Below, piece after piece: positions 55,705 to 64,000 of a DNA stretch of 64,000 bases; the stretch's first letter is position 1; every line of letters starts with the position of its first letter. This DNA is from Sciurus carolinensis. Lineage: Eukaryota > Chordata > Mammalia > Rodentia > Sciuridae. Made by a program: the position numbers and the translations under genes. The notes under the pieces were generated by a model, which made no database searches, was not told the DNA's origin, and saw only the letters and a list, made by a program, of their open reading frames with translations. The stretch covers positions 5,006,783-5,070,782 of the forward strand of contig NW_025920103.1 in NCBI RefSeq assembly GCF_902686445.1, given 5' to 3'.

Positions 55705-55865
55705 TGAAGAGTCACATGGTAAATATTTTAGGCATTGTGCCATAAGGTTCCTGTCAACAACCTCTAAACAATTTTACTGTAGCTCAGAAACAGCTAATAG
55801 ACAGTATATAAATGAATGAGCTTGACTGTGTTCCAATAAAATTTATTTAAGGGTGCTGAAATATG
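55705..55865 (+). repeat. Ancient interspersed repeat, family uncertain
   Basis: 'ggtaaatattttaggcattgtg' and 'aatgagcttgactgtgttccaataaaatttattta' phrases are a known mammalian dispersed repeat (probably a DNA-element relic), but I do not name it. Confidence 0.4.
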
Positions 55866-55867
55866 AA

Positions 55868-56157
55868 AGTCTTTTTTGAAGGAAGGGAGAACTGAGGATT
55901 GAACCCAGAGGTACTTTGCCATATCCCCAGCTTTTCCAATTTTTTGGGGGTGGCAGGTACCGGGAATTGAACTCTGGGGCACTCAACCACTGAGCCACAT
56001 CCCCAGTCCTATTTCATATTTTATTTAGAGACAGGGTCTCACTGAGTTGCTTAGCATGTCCCCACCCTGTTGCTAAGGCTGGCTTTGAACTCCTGATCCT
56101 CCTGTCTCAGCCTCCCAAGCTACTAGGATTATAGACAGGCACCACTGCACCTCACAT
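55868..56157 (-). repeat. Two adjacent SINE pieces
   Basis: A lone ID-type half at 55868-55933 (gaggattgaacccagaggta) adjoins a full B1-ID SINE at 55934-56157 (gggaattgaactctggggca, then agcctcccaagctactagga). Both are in minus orientation. Confidence 0.82.
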
Positions 56158-56264
56158 GTGAGTCTTGATATGTGTTTTGCACATTTCTCCTCCACTGATT
56201 TGTTGTCTAATTTATTTTCCTAAGTGTCTTTTTAAGATGAGATGTTTTATTTTATTTTTATTTT

Positions 56265-56338
56265 TCTTTGAAGTGCTGAGGATTTAACCCAGGGCACTAT
56301 GCTTGCTAGATAAGCTGTATCACTAAGCTATGAGACAT
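56265..56338 (-). repeat. ID element, worn
   Basis: Complement: gctgaggatttaacccaggg, then gcttgctagataagctgtat. Confidence 0.72.
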
Positions 56339-56532
56339 AGTTTTATATTTTGATGAAATCCAATTTGTGAATTCTTTCTTTTATGGTTCATGATTCATAA
56401 AAGTTTTCTTACAGAATTTTTATATTTTTACCTTTTTTATGTCTGTGATTCATTTGGAGTTAATTTTTTTTATGTAGTTGTCCTGTTGCATTTGTGAATT
56501 CAGTTGAATATAGGTCAGAGATATTCAAAAGC

Positions 56533-56760
56533 AGCTGGACATGTAGCTCAGTGGTAGAGCACTTGCCTAGCATGTGTGAGGCCCTGGGTTCAATGCCCAG
56601 CACTGGGGGCTGGGGGAATTTTTTTAAATGAATTAAGTAGGACTGAGGTTGTGACTCCATGGTAGTGAGCTCGCCTAGCATGTGTGAGACCCCGGGTTCA
56701 ATATTCAGTGCTACATAAAAGTAAAGGTATTGTGTCCACCTACAACTAAAAAAAATTTTA
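56533..56760 (+). repeat. Two tandem ID elements
   Basis: First ID at 56533-56606: tgtagctcagtggtagagca, then gtgaggccctgggttcaatg. Second ID at 56640-56760: gtgagaccccgggttcaata, followed by the longer squirrel-type tail (aaaggtattgtgtccaccta). Both are in sense orientation, 33 bp apart. Confidence 0.88.
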
Positions 56761-56819
56761 AAATGAGTTGGGTCTATATTGAATTGTACAGACTTTTTTC
56801 TTGTCATTGTTCCCTAAAC

Positions 56820-57030
56820 AATATAGTGTAACAGCTATTTCTGTAACATTTACATTACATTAAGTATTATAAGTAATCTACAGATGATTTAAAGTTTATA
56901 GGAGTAGGAGAATATGCACAGGTTATGTGCATATTTACCACAACATTATATGTAAGGGACTTGAGCATCCTATACTTTTGGTATCCCTGGGGGTTCTGGA
57001 ACCAATGCCCTGTAGATATCCAGGGGTAGC
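56820..57030 (-). repeat. Tigger-like DNA transposon relic
   Basis: 'gtaatctacagatgatttaaag', a 'taagggacttgagcatcctatac' block and an end 'ggtatccctgggggttctggaaccaatgccc' match a known mammalian Tigger-type non-autonomous element. The strand is tentative. Confidence 0.55.
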
Positions 57031-58670
57031 TGCGAATTATAAGGTAGTGTTTAGGTTCATTCATTCTTTCATATAAAGATGTCCAGGTGTTTAACATTTT
57101 TTAAAAAGACTCACCTTTTTCTATACTATTATCTTTATTTGTTAATAAATAACAAATTGTGCCTTTATTGAAATCAATTGCTTATGTTTGTTTACTTTGG
57201 ATTCTACATAGTTTTACTGATCTTTCTCTGTTCTTAGACTGATACCACATTATCTTGATTACTGTAGCTTTACAGTTAGGTCTTCAAATAAGGTAAATCC
57301 ATTTGAGAGAATTTTAAGAGCTTTGAAATTTGATTTTTAAATTTTGTGTTACTGAATTATGGGAAGAAGATCCATAATTTTCCTTAGATTCCCAAATTTA
57401 TCTTTTACTCCCAAAAAACTTAAGATTCACTGCAGTATGAAGTTAATATATCTCTGTCTTGAATTATTTGTTGGTAAGTTTACAGTAGCAGCTATATTAT
57501 ACTCCATTGTAAGAGTTCATCTGTTTGAAACCTTGTATTATATTCTGTGATATTTCAGAATTAACACTCTTCTTAATCTTAGAGGCATCATTAAACTTGT
57601 TATGGTTTTGCTAAGGATAAGTATAAGGAGGTGGTGGTTCATATTTCTACCTTTTTTCAGTGGATCATAGGCCCTTCATCTTGTTAGATTATACTGGTGG
57701 TAGCTTTTTACTGCTTAGCCTTAGAGTCATTCCTACAATACTTAAGGATATTTCTAGTCATGATTTTCACTTAAGAATTAAAAAACAAAGAATCAGGAAA
57801 TACATATACATGAAACCTAAGCCTGGAATAATTGAATTGAACAGGTTCATGTGACGGTTGAAGAGGTAGAAATTATCTAGGCCTTTGTTCATGTTGTAAG
57901 AAGTGTTCTAATTTTGTTTTGCCACCTTGCAGATTTTAAAACAGCACTTTCAGGGAAGGAGAAACATTTTGACAGATGGTTTTCAACTGTTGTTAAGTTA
58001 TTCTGTTTAAAAAAAGATACCCATCTCATTGTAAAACCACTTGGTGTTTAAATTGAGAAATACTCATTTTGGTTTTATGTTCTTGTACTACATATATAAA
58101 ATTTTTAAATTAATATCAGACATTTTTTACTCTATTTTTAGAATAAATTAATTAAAATAAAAATTTGATGGTTAAAATTAGTCACTGAATGTTTTAAGCA
58201 GTTTAGCGTACTGATTGGGATTATTCCTCCATTCACCTTGTATTTCCTACCTTGAAGTAATTATTTTACAAAATAAGTTTTTGGTTGGACTTATAGATGT
58301 ATTTTTAATATTAAAGGAGATTGCAAGTATCAGCAGTAACATTGTAAAGTTATTGGAACTTATACTTTTCTGTACATAATACCTGACTTACTCCTTTTCC
58401 TGTTTCATGATTCATACTCTCTAAGAAATATCTCTGTTGCTTATGGGGGGAGAAAATCAAACAATTACTAATACAACAGTCTTAAGTGAATGTGGTTATT
58501 CTTAATGAGTTCTCGTTAGCCTAGTTTCTGGTAATATATGAAGGGAATTTAATTCCTATTATTAAAGATATTCTGTATTTTTTATGAATATCAAGCAATT
58601 ACTGACTTTATACCCTTTTTAAATTGTAAAATGATGAAATACCATTGTTAGTTATTCCTAAAGAACTCAA
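57031..58670. other. AT-rich intronic DNA
   Basis: No gene or nameable repeat. Confidence 0.4.
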
Positions 58671-58674
58671 AATT

Positions 58675-58762
58675 GGTTTTTGTTTTTGGCACTAGGGATT
58701 GAACCCTGGGCTTTGTACACTCCAACCATGCACTTTACCATTGAGCCATACCTCAAGTCTTG
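58675..58762 (-). repeat. ID element, diverged
   Basis: Complement: actagggattgaaccctggg, then ctttaccattgagcc. Confidence 0.75.
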
Positions 58763-59558
58763 TTATTTTTTAATACATTTAATACTATACTTCCAGAGAA
58801 CTTCAGAGAGGGAACAAAATAAAATTCAGAGTAGTCCTTACTTTCCTATTGTAGAGCCATTGAAAGTGTTCATTTCCTCTTAGGTTGTACATGAATGCCT
58901 CTAACATTGACTATCTGTTCCAGTCTTATTACACATGCATTCTCTTATTAACAGAAACTTACACAACCCCATGTAAGTTTCAGTGTGTATGATTCAACTC
59001 ATTACTTGCCTTTCACTGGCATCTCTTGATTCCCCACCTCCTTTAAGTTACACACTGAACTTGATAACCCAAATGTGTTATGTGGATCTCAAGAGTGGTG
59101 TGAGAATAAGGTGAGATGATGAATAGTAAAAACCTTCACAAAATTAAAGTACTCATTTTTCTGATTTTCAAAACAGGAGGTAAACATATTTCAGATTTTC
59201 CTTTAGAAATCTCTATTTTTTTAAAGTCCAGTGACATACTTAGCACAGGTGCCTAGTAGTTAAGAACTTTTAGACTGACCTGTTATAACTGTTTGAATGT
59301 TGACTATATCCCACTAATATTATCTTTAAACTACTTTTGAATTTAACACAAAAGGGCAACATATTGATATATTGGGTAAGCAATCCATGGGAAAGGGGTG
59401 AAACCTTTTAATATGGTAGTAGAAAGATTGTATATTAGGGCTTTTAGGGGGGATAATAAACATTATGATTTGTGTTTTGGCATTTTCATAACTGTAGTCA
59501 CTATTTATTGCACAGTCATCTGAAACTACATTGGTGACTTACATTGAATCATTTCATA
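58763..59558. other. AT-rich intronic DNA
   Basis: No gene or nameable repeat. Confidence 0.4.
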
Positions 59559-60060
59559 GGACACATATTCATGAATTCAGTAAATATCTGGGTACCTGCT
59601 ATATCCCAGATAGTACTCAGAGTATTTGGAAGTATGTTTGAAAACAAAAGTCTCTACCCTTATCAAGCCACATTCTGGTGCAGCTGTGTGTTAAGGGACT
59701 GCAGGGCAGACAAACCATAACATGTAAAAAAGAAATTATGTAATATGTTTGAAGGTAATAAATACTATGGAAAAATGAAAGGAAAGCAGGTTGGAATTGG
59801 GGGATGTAGATTGCCATTTATAACAGGGAAATCAAGATATCCCTTAATTGAGAGGTGGCATTTGTCCAAAATTTTCAGAAGATCAGGAAAAAGTTCACAG
59901 GTTCTCTTGACAGGAATTTTCCTTCCTAATTCAAGAAATGAGGAGACCAAGGTTACTAGAGTAACTAAAATACTGAAAGGTGAGTAGTAGGAGATGAATT
60001 TCCAGTGGGGTGGGGGAATAGCCAAGGGCTATTGTAGAGAGTGACTTTTGTGTTAAAGGG

Positions 60061-60245
60061 TAGCTAGTTGGTGTTTGCCCATAATCCTAGCAGTTCAGGA
60101 GGCCTAGGTAGAAGGATTACAATTTCCAGGCCAACCTGGGCAACTTAGCTAGACCCTGTCTCAAAAAAAAAAAAAAAAAGCTGAGTTTGTAGCTAGAAGT
60201 AGAGTGATAGTGGTTCAATCCCCAGTACCACAAAAAAAGATTTAA
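60061..60245 (+). repeat. B1-ID composite SINE, diverged
   Basis: Left half ataatcctagcagttcagga, poly(A) linker at 60163-60179, worn ID half (tttgtagctagaagtagagt) and A tail. Confidence 0.8.
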
Positions 60246-60534
60246 AAAAGAAAGGAAAACTGCTCAGGGTTTAGCAGCCAGAAATGAGTGACATGATCTC
60301 ACTATAATTTAACAGGAGTACTGTGGTGTGGTATAGAGAATAGAATGGAACGTTGCAGGGTAGAAACTGGGGGGCTAGGTTTAGGTGAGAGTGGTTCAGT
60401 AGACGTATCAACTGGTCACATTTGGGATGTTTTCAGAATAGGTCTAGTGGGATTTGTTGATAGATTGAACTTGAGGTGTGCAAGAAAAAGAAGTATCAAG
60501 GGTGAAAGAAAAGACAGGTGGAGAATTCAGTTTG

Positions 60535-60740
60535 GGAGCTGGGTGTGGTGGCACATGCCTGTAATTCCAGTAACTCAGGAAGCTGAGATCAACTGAGGAG
60601 GCTAGGATCACAAGTTCAAGGCCAATCCCTGCAACTTAGTGAGACCCTGCCCCCCGCAAAAAAAAAAAAAAAAAAAAAAAAGATGGGATGTTCTGGGTTC
60701 AATCTCCAATACCACCAGCACCCAAAAAATAAATAAATAA
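60535..60740 (+). repeat. B1-ID composite SINE, shortened ID half
   Basis: Left half gagctgggtgtggtggcaca with a short internal duplication (ctgagatcaactgaggaggc), long A linker (60658-60681) and only the end of the ID half (ttctgggttcaatctcc). Confidence 0.85.
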
Positions 60741-61491
60741 ACTGTTTGGAGCTCTCTAAGATGTTGAGTAAGTAGTTGAATATGTGACTCGAGCTTTGGA
60801 GTGGGGACATGCAGCAGAGTTCACCATACCCATGTCTCATTTTCTTCATGCTACACAACTAGACAGCATTTCTCCCTTGCTTACAGTTAGTTGTCATATG
60901 ATTGAGTTCTAGCTAGTGAAATGTGAATATAAGTGATATGTACCTTTCTAGGTCTGTCCATACAAATACCCTCCATCCTGTTTTCTTGTGGCTGGCAGGA
61001 ACAGAAATGATTACCAGAATACCATAATATGTTGACAGTTATGTGTTATAAATGATAGGTTTTCCACAGCGTAGTTTCCAGAATGTGGGGAAAAGGACCA
61101 CCCTGCTAACCTGTTCTGTCACCTAGTACTGTTATATAACTAAGAAATACACTACATAGTGTTTGAGTTCTTATCATTTTGGGGTGTTATAGCAGTTAGC
61201 CTATCCTAAATTAGGAATTTAAATGGTATTTAAAGCTATGAGACTGATGTTTGTCCATCAAGGGGATGAGTATAGAAAGGAAAAAGAAGAGATCCAAAGT
61301 TGGAGAAGAGTCAAGAACCTGAGAAGGAGCAGCCAGTGAGGTAGGAAATCAGATGAAGAAAGGTTATTAATAGGGAGTGGTCAAGTGTAAAATTCTGCTC
61401 AGAGGCCAATTAAGATAAAAAGTTGAGAATGTATCATGGAGTTAACAAAGTGGCATTATTCCTGTGGTCTATACAAGAATAAATCTAGGAG

Positions 61492-61514
61492 TTTTTTTTT
61501 TTTTTTTTTTTTGA
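61492..61514. repeat. Poly(T) run
   Basis: A run of about 22 T; a poly(A) tail on the minus strand without a clear SINE body next to it. Confidence 0.8.
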
Positions 61515-61554
61515 TTGGAGTGATTTTAAGAACAAAGGGGAAATGAAGATAGGT

Positions 61555-61990
61555 GCTATATGGATTGGATGTGGTTTGTCCCACACAAGTTCATGTACTT
61601 GATCTCCAGTGTGGTGGTGTTGAAGTGATAGAACTTTTAAGAGATTGGACCTTGGACTGGGTATGTAGCTCAATAGTAGAGTGCTTATCTATTCCTGGGT
61701 TCAGTTCCCAGCACCAGGAACAAGCAAAATTAAAACAGATATGGGGCTTCACTGTACAAAACGTGTTAATGCTATCTCAAGAACAGCAAGACTACCCCTC
61801 TTTGCCTTGACCCCCTTCTGCATGCTGCCAGTTCCCTTTCTGCTTCTCTGCCATGTTGTGATACAACTAGCTTCCCTTGCCCGTACTCATGTTGTTCGAA
61901 CTTTCCCTACCCACCAGAGTTGTTAGTTGAATAACCCTTTTTTATTAGTTATCCAGCATTGGGTAATGGTTATAGGAACACAAAATGGAA
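61555..61990 (+). repeat. MaLR-type LTR split by an ID element
   Basis: Left part at 61555-61648 (ggattggatgtggtttgtcc, then a 'gttgaagtgatagaacttttaagagattgg' block) and right part from 61740 ('cttctgcatgctgccagttccctttctgc', 'ttgaataaccc' signal, 'gggtaatggttataggaacacaaaatgg'). It is interrupted by an ID at 61650-61733. Confidence 0.6.
61650..61733 (+). repeat. ID element
   Basis: ggactgggtatgtagctcaa, then cctgggttcagttcccagca and an A-rich end, inside the LTR. Confidence 0.85.
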
Positions 61991-61999
61991 TAAAACAAT

Positions 62000-62649
62000 G
62001 AGTGAAGTAGGGTCAAGAAATTTTTTTGATGATGATAAAGTAAGGGCATAATGTACCAGAAATGAACCATTAGATAGTAAAACATTGATGATTTCAAGAC
62101 AAGGTGATTGCTGAAGCAGTGTCTCTGAAGAAGCAAGAGAGAAAGGGATTTATTGCACAAGAGGATTTCAGTCCTATTGACTTTCAATAGAATACTTCAT
62201 GATTACAGGAAATAAGGCAAAGTATGTACTAACAAGTTGTGCTAGGTCAGTAGATAAAGGATGGTTGGAGTCTGACAAAAGCTAACAATTTCTTTTAGCT
62301 GTTTATAAACCATCCCACACATGAAATGAAACATTACCTTCTCTGTTTATAATGAGATGGCCACTTGTTAAATCATGAAAACACCCAGAATCCAAGTAAG
62401 TGCCACTTAAACTTTGAATCCATAGATCCATAGATAAATTTAGTAGGAAAATAAACCAAGATAAAAATTTTTTTAAAAAGTTTCATGGAATTCTTTACTT
62501 TCTTAATCTTTTATTCTTAAAAAAAAGTCAAGAAAAGGCTCCCCATTCTATAATTTTTTAAAAATTATAACAAATACTTTAAGGGACTTAATGACAGTGA
62601 ATTTTTAAAGTCACGTGAAAATAGGCATCTTGCTCATCAGGTAGCTTGG
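62000..62649. other. AT-rich intronic DNA
   Basis: No gene or nameable repeat. Confidence 0.4.
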
Positions 62650-62832
62650 TTAAAGGGGGCACTTTTTTATTGTAAACAAATGGGATACATGTTGTTTCTC
62701 TGTTTGTACATGGAGTAAAGGCATACCATTTGTGTAATCATAAATTTACATAGGGTAATATTGTTTGATTCATTCTGTTATTTTTCCCTTCCCTCCCACT
62801 CCTCCCACCCCTCTTTTAAAGGGGGCACTTTT
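62650..62832 (-). mobile_element. Very short recent L1 insertion with perfect TSD
   Basis: Only about 149 bp of the L1 3'UTR end (62667-62815, complement), closely similar to 36220-36345 of the young L1: tttacatagggtaatattgt, gcataccatttgtgtaatca, gggatacatgttgtttctct. TTAAAGGGGGCACTTTT at 62650-62666 is repeated exactly at 62816-62832. The A tail is very short. Confidence 0.92.
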
Positions 62833-64000
62833 AATGATCAAGATACTCAGACAACTCACAGAAACAACTGCTGTCATCATTTAGCCAACAAATGCTTACT
62901 GGGGACATCCTCTATTGCCAGGGTGGAATTATTTAACACACTCGTTTTCTTGGACCATGTGCGGCATCTCCGGTTCTAATCATTTAGGATGTGGAATGAA
63001 TACCTCCTTTACCACACTTGACTTCCCCTAGTATCTGGGCTGGGAATGTTCCAAAGATGCACACAGAGCCCATTAGATCATTAGTATTTTGAATTAAAAA
63101 ACAATTCATAGCAGAGGCCACAGAACTCATGGGAGTCTTGTACATCTTCCAGGCATGTCGGTGTGAACCTAATCATCTTAGCATTTTCTGTTTAATTGAG
63201 TGGTGCTGTGAGGAGTTTGGCTGCTCATGGTCTAATAATGTGCTGTACTTTTCTGTCATTGGGTAAATAACACGGTGGTCTCCATCCATGCTCCGGTGAC
63301 CCATATCTTATTCTTTTCTTGGAAAAGCACATTAAAGGTTACTTTCAAGTCAGATCAATTTCCTTAGAGTAACCTATTAGCAAAAGCAGACTTAGTGTTT
63401 CATTCATTGGGTTGAGTGTGTCCTGCCCCTGGCAGCCCTGCCCATTCCACTGGCTCTGCCCTGAGCAGAGGCTGCTGTGAGCTCTACAACTGCAGAGAGA
63501 ACCCAGGTTCGGTAACCATGATTTTAACACAGAGGCTGCAAAAATGACTTCACCGAAAGAAAAATGGGTGATTAGCTTTCTCCATCCTAAGGTCATCTTG
63601 AATTTACACACAAAGGGTTTCACATCTAAGTTTATATATGTTTGGAAATGGAATGGATGTTAACAGAAAATGTATTTTATCAGAAAAATGTTTTGACTTC
63701 GACCAGATACAGTTTGTTATTATCATGTTAATGTTCTGTTTATAAAAATTGAGCTGAGATAGTCATTCAGTGAGCTGATGAGAATTCTGATGGGTCTCTG
63801 TTCTGCCCCAGGGTTGGGGAGAAAGATCACTGTGTGTGACTTACTTCATGGCAAAACCCCAAAGATTTTAAGCAGATCCAATTGTTTCCTCTAAAACTTC
63901 CTTCTCTCATGGCATGTATGCGCCTCAAGTGCTCTGGCATGCATGCACACATGCTCCCGATAGCCCACACTGTGGGACACTCTTATTGGCACCTGCTGGT
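62833..64000. other. Unassigned DNA at the window end
   Basis: Less AT-rich than the preceding intron, free of SINEs and L1s. No exon could be supported. A minus-strand open frame of 92 codons (63345-63623) has no motif. Confidence 0.4.

Larger units (their letters stand above)
59560..61480 (+). repeat. Long ancient repeat (L2-like), interrupted
   Basis: Ordered phrases of one old family: 'cagtaaatatctgggtacctgc' and 'gataaatactatgg'-like text near 59580-59770, ggtggcatttgtccaaaatt near 59850, 'gagtgacatgatctcac' and 'gaatagaatggaacgttgcaggg' near 60285-60360, 'gtgggatttgttgatagattgaac' near 60450, and 'gtggtcaagtgtaaaattctgctcagaggccaattaagataaaa' near 61377. SINEs at 60061-60245 and 60535-60740 split it. 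The name L2 is tentative; that it is a single old element is better supported. Confidence 0.55.
50283..64000 (+). other. Probable first intron (incomplete)
   Basis: From the donor at 50283 no further exon with matching phase could be picked out by eye. The stretch is repeats and AT-rich DNA. The right end of the window has a slightly less AT-rich part (62.9-64.0 kb) without a gene that I recognise. Confidence 0.45.

Noticed and set aside
1..64000. CRISPR array, operon or prokaryotic-type system
   Set aside because: The repeat content (B1-ID SINEs, L1, MIR, MaLR) shows mammalian nuclear DNA; no regularly spaced short repeats of CRISPR type exist.

Overview
The window is nuclear DNA of a mammal, very probably a squirrel-family rodent (ground squirrel or marmot type). 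The main clue is the dominant SINE: a B1/7SL-like left half fused to a tRNA-derived ID right half with an internal A-rich linker, plus free ID elements with visible A and B boxes. A lineage-specific L1 and old mammalian repeats (MIR, MaLR LTRs, a Tigger-like DNA transposon) agree with this. Species level cannot be fixed by eye.

Layout. 1-29.77 kb is AT-rich intergenic or intronic DNA made almost wholly of layered repeats. The most informative part is 10.15-14.34 kb: an antisense L1 invaded by a minus-strand YWHAQ (14-3-3 theta) retrocopy, which was itself invaded by a SINE. A 5'-inverted L1 lies at 6.52-8.16 kb, and old L1 relics fill 14.53-16.02, 20.92-22.17 and 22.5-25.5 kb. 29.77-37.96 kb is one young L1 insertion with a complete 5'UTR carrying an array of about eight ~67-bp units, an open ORF1, an ORF2 broken many times, and a duplicated 3' third. 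A 14-bp target-site duplication encloses the whole composite. 38.2-41.3 kb holds a MaLR LTR, a second 5'-inverted L1 and nested SINE/L1 pieces. 41.30-43.27 kb is an MCL1 retrocopy flanked by a 13-bp target-site duplication; its BH1-BH2-transmembrane frame is still open. 44-49.4 kb is repeats and unassigned DNA.

49.8-50.7 kb is a CpG island and the only convincing host-gene promoter. It carries two perfect CRE palindromes, a perfect RFX X-box palindrome, a CTCF consensus, Sp1/ETS boxes, YY1 boxes, and a short first coding exon on the + strand (ATG at 50226, donor after 50282). I do not recognise the gene. Everything from 50.28 kb to the end of the window is compatible with its first intron, full of SINEs, IDs, an L2-like relic and a very short recent L1 insertion with a perfect 17-bp target-site duplication.

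No bacterial-type system, CRISPR array, rRNA or functional tRNA was seen. The most unusual observations are the dimeric 3' end of the L1 with inactivating lesions shared by both copies, the short-unit array in its 5'UTR, the MCL1 retrocopy with selective loss of BH3, the internal duplication inside the YWHAQ retrocopy, and the CRE-CRE-X-box promoter cluster.
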